Below are positions 27,946 to 37,860 of a DNA stretch of 64,000 nt, in pieces. How positions within the stretch are numbered: position 1 is the stretch's first letter; each line of letters starts with the position of its first letter. This DNA comes from Liolophura sinensis. Taxonomy: Eukaryota > Mollusca > Polyplacophora > Chitonida > Chitonidae. The notes beneath the pieces are model-generated. The model was not told the origin of the DNA. It saw only the letters and a list, made by a program, of their open reading frames with translations, and did no database searches. The stretch spans positions 27,151,915 to 27,215,914 of the forward strand of contig NC_088297.1 in the NCBI RefSeq assembly GCF_032854445.1, given 5' to 3'. A program made the position numbers and the translations under genes.

Positions 27946-30028
27946 AAAACTGTGACAATTCCTCACATTCCAATGGCCGGTATTAGCGGAAAGCGGGGAG
28001 GGCCAGATTGGCTGTCACAAACCAAATTCCCAACATTCTGCTGACTGTCTTTAAGCCTAATTTGAAAGTTAACCCAAAAGCTTTAGCCGTCTTTGGATAA
28101 AGAAAACTGTGTAACTTCTTCAAGAAATAGAGTATCTGTGACAATTGCCCACTTTCAGCTGGCTGGTTACTGTGGAAAGTGGGGAGGGCAGATCTCCGGT
28201 CACAAAACTGTGACAATTCCTCACATTTCAATGGCCGGTATTAGCGGAAAGCGGGGAGAGCCGGATTGGCTGTCACAAACCAAATTCCCAACATTCTGCT
28301 GACTGTCTTTAACCCTAATTTGAATGTTAACCCCAAGCTTTAGCCGTATCTGGATTAAGAAAACTGTGTAACTCCTTCAAGAACTAGAGTATCTGTGACA
28401 ATTGCCCACTTTCAGCTGGCTGGTTTCTGTCGAAAGTGGGGAGGGCGGATCTGCGGTCACTAAACTGTGATAATTCCTCACATTCCACTGGCCGGTATTA
28501 GCGGAAAGCGTAAAGAGCCGGATTGGCAGTCACAAACCAAATTCCCAACATTCTGCTGACTGTCTTTAAGCCTAATTTGAATGCTAACCCCAAGCTTTAG
28601 CCGTCTGTGGATAAAGAAAATTGTGTAACTCCTTCAAGAACTAGAGTGTCTGTGACAATTGCCCACTTTGAGCTGGCTGGTTTCTATCGAAGGTGGGGCG
28701 GGCGGATCTCCGGTCATAAAAATGTGACAATTCCTCACATTCCACTGGCCGGTATTAGCGGAAAGCGGGGAGGGTCGGATTGGCAGTAACAAACCAAATT
28801 CGGAACATTTTGCTTACTGTCTTTAAGCCTAATTTGAATGTTAACCCCAAGCTTTAGCCGTCTCTGAATAAAGAAACTGTGTAACCCCTTCAAGAACTAG
28901 AGTATCTGTGACAATTGCCCACTTTCAGCTGGCTGGTTTCTGTCGAAAGTGGGGAGGGCGAATCTCCGGCCACAGAACGGTGATAATTCCTCACATTCCA
29001 CTGGCCGGTATTAGCGGAAAGCGGGGAGGGCCAGAATGGCAGTCACAAACCAAATTCCCAACATTCTGCTGACTGTCTTTAAGCCTAATTTGAATGTTAA
29101 CCCCAAGCTTTAGCCGTCTCTGAATGAAGAAACTGTGTAACTCCTTCAAGAACTAGAGTATCTGTGACAATTGCCCACTTACAGCTGGCTGGTTTCTGTC
29201 GAAAGTGAGGAGGGCAGATCTCCGGCCACAAAACTGTGAGAATTCCTCACATTCCACTGGCCGGTATTAGCGGAAAGCGGGAAGGGCCGGATTGGCTGTC
29301 ACAAACAAAATTCCCAACATTCTGCTAACTGTCTTTAAGCCTAATTTGAATGTTAACCCAAAGCTTTAGCCGTCTCTGAATAAAGAAACTGTGTAACCCC
29401 TTCAAGAACTAGAGTATCTGTGACAATTGCCCACTTTCAGCTGGCTGGTTTCTGTCGAAAGTGGGGAGGGCGAATCTCCGGCCACAGAACGGTGATAATT
29501 CCTCACATTCCACTGGCCGGTATTAGCGGAAAGCGGGGAGGGCCAGAATGGCAGTCACAAACCAAATTCCCAACATTCTGCTGACTGTCTTTAAGCCTAA
29601 TTTGAATGTTAACCCCAAGCTTTAGCCGTCTCTGAATAAAGCAACTGTGTAACTGTTTCAAGAACTAGAGTATCTGTGACAATTGCCCACTTACAGCTGG
29701 CTGGTTTCTGTCGAAAGTGGGGAGGGCATATCTCCAGTCACAAAACTGTGAGAATTCCTCACATTCCACTGGCCGGTATTAGCGGAAAGCGGGAAGGGCC
29801 GGATTGGCTGTCACAAACAAAATTCCCAACATTCTGCTGACAGTCTTTAAGCCTAATTTGAATGTTAACCATAAGCTTTATCCGTCTCTGAATAAAGAAA
29901 ATGTGTAACTCCTTCAAGAACAAGAGTATTTGTGACAATTGCCCACTTTCAGCTGGCTGGTTTCTTTCGGAAAGTTGGGCGGGCGGATCTGCAGTCACAA
30001 AACTGTGACAATTCCTCACATTCCACTG

Positions 30029-30120
30029 GCCGCTATTACCCGAAAGTGGGGATGGACGGATTAGCCTGAAAGTGTGGGGGGGGGGGGGGGGGGTTGGGGG
30101 TTGGGGGCGGATCTCATTTC
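30029..30120 (+). repeat. Poly-G variant monomer insert, copy 2
   Basis: Second copy of the variant, with the longest G run in the array (about 19 consecutive G) followed by two more G blocks separated by tt. It lies about 1,920 bp before copy 3 with matching monomers between. Confidence 0.85.
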
Positions 30121-31948
30121 ACAAAACTGTGACAATTCCTCACATTCCACTGGCCGGTATTAGCGGAAAGCGGGGAGGGCCACATTGGCTGTCACAAACC
30201 AAATTCCCAACATTCTGCTGACTGTCTTTAAGCCTAATTTGAAAGTTAACCCAAAAGCTTTAGCCGTCTCTGGATTAAGAAAACTGTGTAACTCCTTCAA
30301 GAACTAGAGTATCTGTGACAATTGCCCACTTTCAGCTGGCTGGTTTCTGTCGAAAGTGGGGAGGGCGGATCTGCGGTCACAAAACTGTGATAATTCCTCA
30401 CATTCCACTGGCCGGTATTAGCGGAAAGCGTAGAGAGCCGGATTGGCACTCACAAACCAAATTCCCAACATTCTGCTGACTGTCTTTAAGCCTAATTTGA
30501 ATGTTAATCCCAAGCTTTAACCGTATGTGGATAAAGAAAATTGTGTAACTCCTTCAAGAACTAGAGTGTCTGTGACAATTGTCCACTTTTAGCTGGCTGG
30601 TTTTTATCGAAGGTGGGGCGGGCGGATCTCCGGTCACAAAAATGTGACAATTCCTCACATTCCACTGGCCGGTATTAGCGGAAAGCGGGGAGGGTCGGAT
30701 TGGCAGTAACAAACCAAATTCCCAACATTTTGCTGACTGTCTTTAACCCTAATTTGAATGTTAACCCCAAGCTTTAGCCGTCTCTGAATAAAGAAACTGT
30801 GTAACCCCTTCAAGAACTAGAGTATCTGTGACAATTGCCCACTTTCAGCTGGCTGGTTTCTGTCGAAAGTGGGGAGGGCGAATCTCCGGCCACAAAACTG
30901 TGATAATTCCTCACATTCCACTGGCCGGTATTAGCGGAAAGCAGGCAGGGCCAGAATGGCAGTCACAAACCAAATTCCCAACATTCTGCTGACTGTCTTT
31001 AAGCCTAATTTGAATGTTAACCCCAAGCTTTAGCCGTCTCTGAATGAAGAAACTGTGTAACTCCTTCAAGAACTAGAGTATCTGTGACAATTGCCCACTT
31101 ACAGCTGGCTGGTTTCTGTCGAAAGTGAGGAGGGCAGATCTCCGGCCACAAAACTGTGAGAATTCCTCACATTCCACTGGCCGGTATTAGCGGAAAGCGG
31201 GAAGGGCCGGATTGGCTGTCACAAACAAAATTCCCAACATTCTGCTAACTGTCTTTAAGCCTAATTTGAATGTTAACCCAAAGCTTTAGCCGTCTCTGAA
31301 TAAAGAAACTGTGTAACCCCTTCAAGAACTAGAGTATCTGTGACAATTGCCCACTTTCAGCTCGCTGGTTTCTGTCGAAAGTGGGGAGGGCGAATCTCCA
31401 GCCACAGAACGGTGATAATTCCTCACATTCCACTGGCCGGTATTAGCGGAAAGCGGGGAGGGCCAGAATGGCAGTCACAAACCAAATTCCCAACATTCTG
31501 CTGACTGTCTTTAAGCCTAATTTGAATGTTAACCCCAAGCTTTAGCCGTCTCTGAATAAAGAAACTGTGTAACTCCTTCAAGAACTAGAGTATCTGTGAC
31601 AATTGCCCACTTACAGCTGGCTGGTTTCTGTCGAAAGTGGGGAGGGCATATCTCCGGTCACAAAACTGTGAGAATTCCTCACATTCCACTGGCCGGTATT
31701 AGCGGAAAGCGGGAAGGGCCGGATTGGCTGTCACAAACAAAATTCCCAACATTCTGCTGACAGTCTTTAAGCCTAATTTGAATGTTAACCCCAAGCTTTA
31801 TCCGTCTCTGAATAAAGAAAATGTGTAACTCCTTCAAGAACAAGAGTATTTGTGACAATTGCCCACTTTCAGCTGGCTGGTTTCTTTCGGAAAGTTGGGC
31901 GGGCGGATCTGCAGTCACAAAACTTGACAATTCCTCACATTCCACTGG

Positions 31949-32030
31949 CCGCTATTACCCGAAAGTGGGGATGGACGGATTAGCCCTGAAAGTGGGGGGG
32001 GGGGGAGGGTTGGGGGGCGGATCTCTTTCA
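31949..32030 (+). repeat. Poly-G variant monomer insert, copy 3
   Basis: Third copy, with a shorter G tract. The sequence before it (28,675-30,120 against 30,595-32,030) matches that before copy 2 at a constant offset of 1,920 bp, which equals seven monomers plus the insert. The shorter G tract shows the homopolymer length is unstable or unreliably sequenced. Confidence 0.85.
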
Positions 32031-34850
32031 CAAAACTGTGACAATTCCTCACATTCCACTGGCCGGTATTAGCGGAGAGCGGGGAGGGCCACATTGGCTG
32101 TCACAAACCAAATTCCCAACATTCTGCTGACTGTCTTTATGCCTAATTTGAATGTTAACCCCAAACTTTAGCCGTCTGTGGATAAAGAAAACTGTGTAAC
32201 TCCTTCAAGAACTAGAGCATCTGTGACAATTGCCCACTTTCAGCTGGCTGGTTTCTGTCGAAAGTGGGGAGGGAGGATCTGCGGTCACAAAACTGTGACA
32301 ATTCCTCACATTCCACTGGCCGGTATTAGCGGAAAGCGGAGAGGACCGGACTGGCCGTTACAAACCAAATTCCCAACATTCTGCTGTCTTTAAGCCTAAT
32401 TTGAATGTTAACCCCAAGCTTTAGCCGTCTCTGGATAAAGAAAACTGTGTAACTCCTTTAAGAACTAGAGTATCTGTGACAATTGCCCACTTTCAGCTGG
32501 CTGGTTTCTGTCGAAAGTGGGGAGGGAGGATCTGCGGCCACAAAACTGTGACAATTCCTCACATTCCACTGGCCGGTATTAGCGAGAGGCGGGGAGGGCC
32601 GGATTGGCTGTCACAAACCAAATTCCCAACATTATGCTGACTGTCTTTAAGCCTAATTTGAATGTTAACCCCAAAGCTTTAGCCGTCTCTGGATAAAGAA
32701 AACTGTGTTAACTCCATCAAGAACTAGAGTATCTGTGACAATTGCCCACTTTCAGCTGGCTGGTTTCTGTCGAAAGTGGGGAGGGCGGATCTTCGGTCAC
32801 AAACTGTGACAATTCCTCACATTCCACTGGCGGTATTTAGCGGTACCGGGTGAGGGCCGGTATTGGCAATCACAACCAAAGTCCCAACATTCTGCTGACT
32901 GTCTTTAAGCCTAATTTGAATGTTAACCCAAGCATTAGACGTCTGTGGATATAAAACTGTGTAACTCTTTCAAGAACTAGAGTGTCTGTGACAATTGCCA
33001 CTTTCAGCTGGCTGGTTTCTGTCGAAAGTGGGGAGGGGGGGAGGATTTCGGTCACAAAAACTGTGACAATTCCTCACATTCCACTGGCCGGTATTATCGG
33101 AAAGCGGGGAGGCCGGATTGGCAGTCACAAACAAAATTCCAAATATTCTGCTGACTGGACTGTTAGCTTAATTTGAATGTTAACCGCATACTTTAGCCGT
33201 CCTCTGGGATAAAGGAAAACTGTGTACTCCTTCAAGAACTAGAGTATCTGTGACAATTGCCCACTTTCAGCTGGCTGGTTTCTGTCGAAAGTTTGGACGG
33301 AGGATCTGCGGTCACAAAACTGTGGACAATTCCTCAATTTCCACTGGCGGTATTATCGGAAAGCGGGGAGGGCCGGATTGGAAGTCACAAACCAAATTCC
33401 CAACATTCTGCTGACTGTCTTTAAGCCTAATTTGAATGTTAACCCCAAGCTTTGGCCGTCTCTGGATAAAGGAAAATTGTGTAACTCCTTTAAGAACTAG
33501 AGCATCTGTGACAATTGCCCACTTTCAGCTGGCTGGTTTCTGTCGAAAGTTTTGGACGGAGGATCTGCGGTCACAAAACTGTGACAATTCCTCACATTCC
33601 ACTGGCCGGTATTAGCGGAAAGCGGGGAGGGCCGGATTGGCAGTCACAAACAAAATTCCAAACATTCTGCTGACTGTCTTTAAGCCTAATTTGAATGTTA
33701 ACCGCATACTTTAGCCGTCTCTGGATAAAGAAAACTGTGTAACTCCTTTAAGAACTAGAGTATCTGTGACAATTGCCCACTTTCAGCTGGCTGGTTTCTG
33801 TCGAAAGTTTGGACGGAGGATCTGCGGTCACAAAACTGTGACAATTCCTCACATTCCACTGGCCGGTATTAGCGGAAAGCGGGGAGGGCCGGATTGGCTG
33901 TCACAAACCAAATTCCCAACATTCTGCTGACTGTCTTTAAGCCTAATTTGAATGTTAACCCCAAGCTTTGGCCGTCTCTGGATAAAGAAAATTGTGTAAC
34001 TCCTTTAAGAACTAGAGTGTCTGTGACAATTGCCCACTTTCAGCTGGCTGGTTTCTGTCGAAAGTGGGGAGGGCGGATCTGCGGTCACAAAACTGTGACA
34101 ATTCCTCACATTCCACTGACCGGTATTAGCGGAAAGCGGGGAGGGCGAGATTGGGGGTCACAAACCAAATTCCCAACATTCTGCTGACTGTCTTTAAGCC
34201 TAATTTGAATGTTAACCCCAAGCTTTAGCCGTCTCTGAATCAAGAAACTGTGTAACTCCTTTAAGAACTAGAGTATCTGTGACAATTGCCCACTTTCAGC
34301 TGGCTGGTTTTTGTCGAAAGTGGGGAGGGAGGATCTGCTGTCACAAAACTGTGACAATTCCTCACATTCCACTGGCCGGTATTAGCGGAAAGCGGGGAGG
34401 GACGGATTGGCAGTCACAAACCAAATTCCCAACATTCTGCTGACTGTCTTTAAGCCTAATTTGAATGTTAACCCCAAACTTTAGCCGTCTGTGGATAAAG
34501 AAAACTGTGTAACTCCATCAAGAACTAGAGTGTTTGTGACAATTTCCCACTTTCAGCTGGCTGGTTTCTGTCGAAAGTGGGGAGGGCGGATCTGCGGTCA
34601 CAAAACTGTGACAATTCCTCTATTGGCTCACTGCCTTGCTTGTGGATCTATACCAACTTCTGAATAGACCCGTGTTATGTGCATGACTGCCGTCAGTTTC
34701 TAAATATAGCTTACCACTGTTTACATATGCTAAGTTCAGGGAGTGCTGTCTACCTCTACCTTAGAATATTCCAGAATGCACTCATTTCGGTTCCTGTTTG
34801 TTTACATCAAGTGTTCAGGAATTTTCTTATTCTGGACAATTCCACCAGGC

Positions 34851-34857
34851 TATATAA
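34851..34857 (+). promoter_or_regulatory. TATA box of the solo LTR
   Basis: tatataa followed by ggcgggagagaac lies about 180 bp into the LTR, as expected at the U3/R boundary. It could still drive transcription toward the gene beginning at 35,737. Confidence 0.6.
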
Positions 34858-35308
34858 GGCGGGAGAGAACAGAGAACGGAAGAAGGAGAATTATTGAGAG
34901 TTTGGATGCTTTCGCTGTGTATTACTTTATTAGGCCTTTTGTGCTGAATTTTGGTGTCTTTATAGCCTCTGGCTTTGTTATATCCTATCTCCACCCAGCA
35001 CTTGTTCAGTCTGAACTTGTATGTTTAATTTGTGCTCTTGTATACACAGTGCCCATTAGTACACGGACCCTGTCTGTGGAATTTTGTGTATATTTCGTCA
35101 TACACTCAGTTATACTGTGGATTTTCCCTCTTGTGAATTTGCCTCTGAGCATTTATGCCTGTGTGGTATATATATTGTGGAATATATGCGTCCGTTTGGA
35201 CTTGACACCGTAAGTACTTTAGTATTTTTATAGATACTGCTATCCTTTCTTGTTAAAATTAAGTACTTTAGTATTTGTATAAGTTTTATTATCTGTTCTT
35301 GTTAAACT

Positions 35309-35314
35309 AATAAA
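35309..35314 (+). terminator. Polyadenylation signal in the solo LTR
   Basis: aataaa at 35,309, with a second overlapping candidate (aaaataaaat) about 14 bp on, lies about 450 bp after the TATA box and about 110 bp before the LTR end. The order TATA then AATAAA supports plus-strand orientation. Confidence 0.5.
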
Positions 35315-35736
35315 TTGTTGTAAAATAAAATCTGCTGGTTTTGGTTACTTTTTTGTGCGGCTAAACTGTCCTGTATTTCGAACAAGCCATCTCTTTATAA
35401 TACAGACAGTTTGGGTCGTAACACCCGCCAGCCATAACCTGCAGAACTTCGCTCCATTTTCACTGCTCCGTTACTGACTTCTCTTAGCTTAATATTGGCA
35501 TCTGATTTTTTTGTATCCTAATCACATCGATTACATCGCTTTCATTTATTGATATAGGTCGACTGCCTTGCTTGTGGATCTACTAACTTCTGAATACACC
35601 CGCCAGCGATCACCTGGAGAACTTCGCTGCAGTTTCACTGACCTTTACTGACTTACCATAGCTTAATTGTTGTGTTTTTTTGTGTCATCTGTTTTTTTGA
35701 TTTATAGTCCCTTAGCTGAAATTTTTGGACATCGTC

Positions 35737-36573
35737 ATGGCCGGTAAGCTTGACATATTTATTTCTGTCTGATTGTTTAAAAAAAGACCACGTGCAATTT
35801 TCCACTTTGCTTTCGAGTGCATTCTTTTCTTTTCTTTTACTTTACCTCTCCGTGGTTTTATTTTTCAAGAACATTTTTTCTTTTAATATTTAATATTTAA
35901 TATTTTAATATTTAATATAACTAGCCGGATTTGGAGTCATGTTTAAATATACATATTTTCCAGACCGACGTTGCTATTACGCCTGCCCTCTGTGCCATCA
36001 CGTGACGTGCTGGCTAGCGACTCACCTGAAGGCGAAGTGCATGAAGGGCAAGCCCAGGGAAGAGATGCTTCGGGTGTTGTGGAAGGCGAAAGTTCAGGCC
36101 AGGATATATGTTCGGGAGCACATGATTATGAAGTACGACACTGTTCTGAGCGAACTGGGATCTATCACTGACCAAGTCGTGCAATTCCTGGAGAGACACG
36201 GCCATGTGGTGACGGGAAAGCTGTCGTCATTAGGGTAAGAGATACATTGTTTGTTTGTTTTTTTTCGTCAATAGCGCAACGATAATTATTCTGTTTCTTA
36301 ACATTAGGAGTACATACATAAAGCACTGCATAAATACTTGAAGTGACTTAATAGTGGCATCTGATTTTTTTTATTTGCAGTACTCCGGTACAACAGCGAC
36401 GCACCGATGTTGCAAGTCCAGTAAGTAAATATTGGATAAATGCATGTCGCATTCCCGGTCTTTCTTCCGTAAATAAACATTTTGTTTTCCCGGCTTGGCG
36501 AGACATATTTAACTAATGGTTTTTTTTCTCTTCACAGGCCTGCTATGGACCCCAAGAGCCCGGAAGGGGTTAG
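35737..36573 (+). CDS. Small four-exon zinc-finger-like gene ending in a SINE
   Basis: Predicted exons are 35,737-35,743, 35,964-36,234, 36,381-36,420 and 36,538-36,573, giving 117 residues. Every junction is GT-AG with good consensus (G|gtaagc, tttccag, G|gtaaga, atttgcag, a|gtaagt, cttcacag), and the phases join without breaking the frame, which is the main evidence that this is real. The start ATGGCCG sits just before a donor. Residues C10, C13, H23 and C28 form a C-x2-C-x9-H-x4-C finger, followed by a basic, helix-prone region (residues 29-75). I recognise no named family; nucleic-acid binding is an inference from the finger. The final exon enters a tRNA-derived SINE and its TAG is part of the SINE box A. 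The protein may therefore be a truncated copy of a longer gene. Alternatively the ORF at 35,939 could start translation without the first exon. Confidence 0.5.
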
Positions 36574-36795
36574 CACGCCAACGCGGCGTAATAATTCACA
36601 TTGGCCTCCCACCAGTTTATGTTGGCTTCCTCTCTGGCCGTACGTGGGAAGATCGGTCGGCAACCTGCGGACGGTCGTGGGTTTCAACCAAGCTCTGCCC
36701 GGTTTCCTCCCACCATATATGTCGGCTGGCGTCGTATAAGTGAAATATTCTTGAGTATGGCGTAAAACACCAATATAATAAATAAATAAATAAAC
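36563..36795 (+). mobile_element. SINE family B, plus strand
   Basis: The copy has the box A-like ggttagcacgcc, a central gtacgtgggaag and tgcccggtttcctcccacc, and the characteristic 3' end ggcgtaaaacaccaat followed by (aata)n. It lacks the tRNA box B region (gagttcaagtccagc) found in the 59,460 copy, so it is internally deleted. It supplies the stop codon of the gene just upstream. Confidence 0.85.
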
Positions 36796-37195
36796 TGTGG
36801 CTGTGCAGCTTCACACTGAACATGCTCATATAAAAAAACGTTGGACGGAAGAGGAACAAGACATGTCATTGTAAGTTGTTCATATGAAAGACTACTCCAC
36901 AGAGAATAAAAGCAGAGCGCCGACGGCACACGTAACCGGTTACTGTAGGGCCTCTTCTCAGTTTGACTCAGTTAGGGTTGTATTCTAGCTGTTCATGTAA
37001 ATATTAAATAGTACATATTAAAAATAAGTGTTTTGTTTATAAAGATCTCTCTGTTACAGTTTGGAAACACGTCCTGGTGTACATTCATAAAAAACTATAT
37101 ATTTTTAGTGACTAAATATATGAGTTTCTATACTAAACGTGTGAAACGTATTTGAATAGTAATATGGATGATATTTTCGTGTAACACAAGTAGCT
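36796..37195. other. No recognised feature
   Basis: AT-rich spacer between the SINE and the foldback element. It contains no long ORF, repeat or RNA gene that I can support. Confidence 0.5.
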
Positions 37196-37392
37196 GGTAA
37201 GCATGACTTTGTGTTGATATTAAGTATAAAATCCCATAAACATGTAAGAGTGTTTCCTACAGTAAGCATGTGACGTGTTTACATAGAACATATTTCATTT
37301 TTACTATGTCAACACCTCACATGTTTACAAAAGTAAACACTCTTACATGTTTATCGCATTTTAGACTTGATGTCAACTCAAAGTCTTGCCAC
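37196..37392. mobile_element. Foldback/MITE-like long inverted repeat
   Basis: The segment folds on itself almost end to end. The left arm (from ggtaagcatgacttt) pairs with the right arm (ending aaagtcttgccac); the best core is an exact 19-bp pair, taaacatgtaagagtgttt against its complement ending at 37,353. Arms are about 90 bp each around an A/T loop near 37,290-37,300. No coding capacity and no clear target duplication were seen. Confidence 0.75.
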
Positions 37393-37408
37393 ATTACTAT
37401 TAAAACGA

Positions 37409-37645
37409 CCCGCACCCCCATAGCACAGTTGGTAGAGCGTCTGCTACGGGAGCGGTAGATCCAGGGTCAAACCTAAGACCTTTAAAGAGGAAGTTGTAAC
37501 TTCCTCGCTTGGCGTTTAGCATGACGGATCCGTCCGGCAACAAGGAGGCACATTACACGTACATGTACTCTACGGACTCCTTCGTAGCCATGTTACTGAA
37601 AAATTGTTAAGTGCGACGTTAAACCCCAAGCACTCACTCACTCAC
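37409..37645 (+). mobile_element. SINE family A, plus strand, internally deleted
   Basis: The tRNA-like head has tagcacagttggtagagcg (box A region) and ggtagatccagggtcaa (box B region). It is followed by the family body and the tail gcgacgttaaaccccaagc with (cact)n. Compared with the 51,085 copy it lacks the middle section between the tggcgtttagcatga and caacaaggaggc segments. Confidence 0.85.
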
Positions 37646-37860
37646 CCAGGTAGATCCAGGGTCAATCCTGTGTTGGGTCACACCTAAGCTTAAAAGGGGA
37701 AGCTCTAACTTCCTCGCTTCACGTTCGGCATGAAGGGGATAGTGCAACGATTGGTTGACCCGAATCAGTATAATGGCTCGTGAGGGGCGGCTTACTTGCC
37801 TTCGGTAAGTCGTCTCAGTGAAGCAGCACCATATAAAAAAGCGGTGGAAATCCGTCCTTT
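37646..37860 (+). mobile_element. SINE family A, plus strand, truncated at both ends
   Basis: This copy starts inside the tRNA-like head (gtagatccagggtcaatcc) directly against the tail of the preceding copy. It continues through the body (gaaggggatagtgcaacg, ctcagtgaagcagcacc) and ends at gcggtggaaatccg without the usual tail. Confidence 0.8.

Larger units (their letters stand above)
25900..34190 (+). repeat. 6.0-kb-spaced duplicated satellite block
   Basis: Monomers at about 26,130-27,700 reappear in the same order at about 32,130-34,190. Shared variants include tgtctttatgcc (26,131 and 32,132), gagcatctgtgac (26,214 and 32,215), a deletion leaving ctgctgtcttt (26,380 and 32,381), tctgtggatataaaa (26,943 and 32,943) and agtttggacggag (27,288 and 33,289). 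The offset is about 6.0 kb. The later copy carries an extra monomer and many one-base indels. Confidence 0.8.
1..34620 (+). repeat. 257-bp satellite DNA array, about 134 monomers
   Basis: Head-to-tail copies of a monomer of about 257 bp fill the whole left half; the landmark ctggataaag recurs at 2, 259, 517 and so on to the end. Copies differ by scattered substitutions and small indels, and the orientation never flips. Within a monomer, a stretch starting ctgtgacaattgccc is followed 72 bp later by a clear paralogue starting ctgtgacaattcctc, and about 68 bp later by a weaker third one at aattcccaacattctgctg. Most monomers also contain ttagcggaaagcgggg, close to a CENP-B box. Because 257 is not a multiple of 3, frames break in each monomer; the recurrent 60-100 residue ORFs are chance products and I do not call them genes. 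The array is open at the left edge and ends abruptly at 34,620, partway through the second subrepeat. A pericentromeric or heterochromatic location is inferred, not shown. Confidence 0.98.
34673..35423 (+). mobile_element. Solo LTR of an LTR retrotransposon
   Basis: This 751-bp block starts TGTTATG and ends CGTAACA, giving TG...CA ends inside a short inverted repeat (TGTTA/TAACA). It is flanked by a 4-bp target duplication, cccg, at 34,669-34,672 and 35,424-35,427. Inside are a TATA box and polyadenylation signals in the expected order for a plus-strand LTR, and a 49-bp tandem duplication (35,211-35,307). No gag-pol sequence follows, so it is a solo LTR left by recombination. The paralogous empty site at about 35,573 confirms the insertion and the duplication. 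The LTR family is not assignable. The 156-codon open frame at 34,743-35,213 lies inside it and shows no domain I recognise, so I do not call it a gene. Confidence 0.9.
34631..35668 (+). repeat. Duplicated flank next to the satellite edge
   Basis: A unit of about 100 bp beginning ctgccttgcttgtggatct is present twice. Copy 1 is split by a solo LTR into 34,631-34,672 and 35,424-35,494. Copy 2 is uninterrupted at 35,573-35,668. Both continue through cccgccag, agaacttcgct and a stretch ending agcttaat. A shorter related stretch (cttaatagtggcatctg) ends in the acceptor of the third exon of the gene at 35,737. Confidence 0.85.

Noticed and set aside
130-34187. Dozens of 60-130-codon ORFs in the first 34 kb with similar sequences on both strands
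   Set aside because: They are translations of the 257-bp satellite monomer in different frames; the monomer length is not a multiple of 3, frames break every copy, and the same DNA is open on both strands.
34743-35213. 156-codon hydrophobic ORF
   Set aside because: It lies wholly within the solo LTR, spanning the TATA box; no domain or codon pattern supports it.
37409-37470. tRNA gene
   Set aside because: Box A and B-like motifs are present but the cloverleaf is incomplete and the sequence continues into a SINE body and tail; the same holds for the heads near 51,380 and 61,590.
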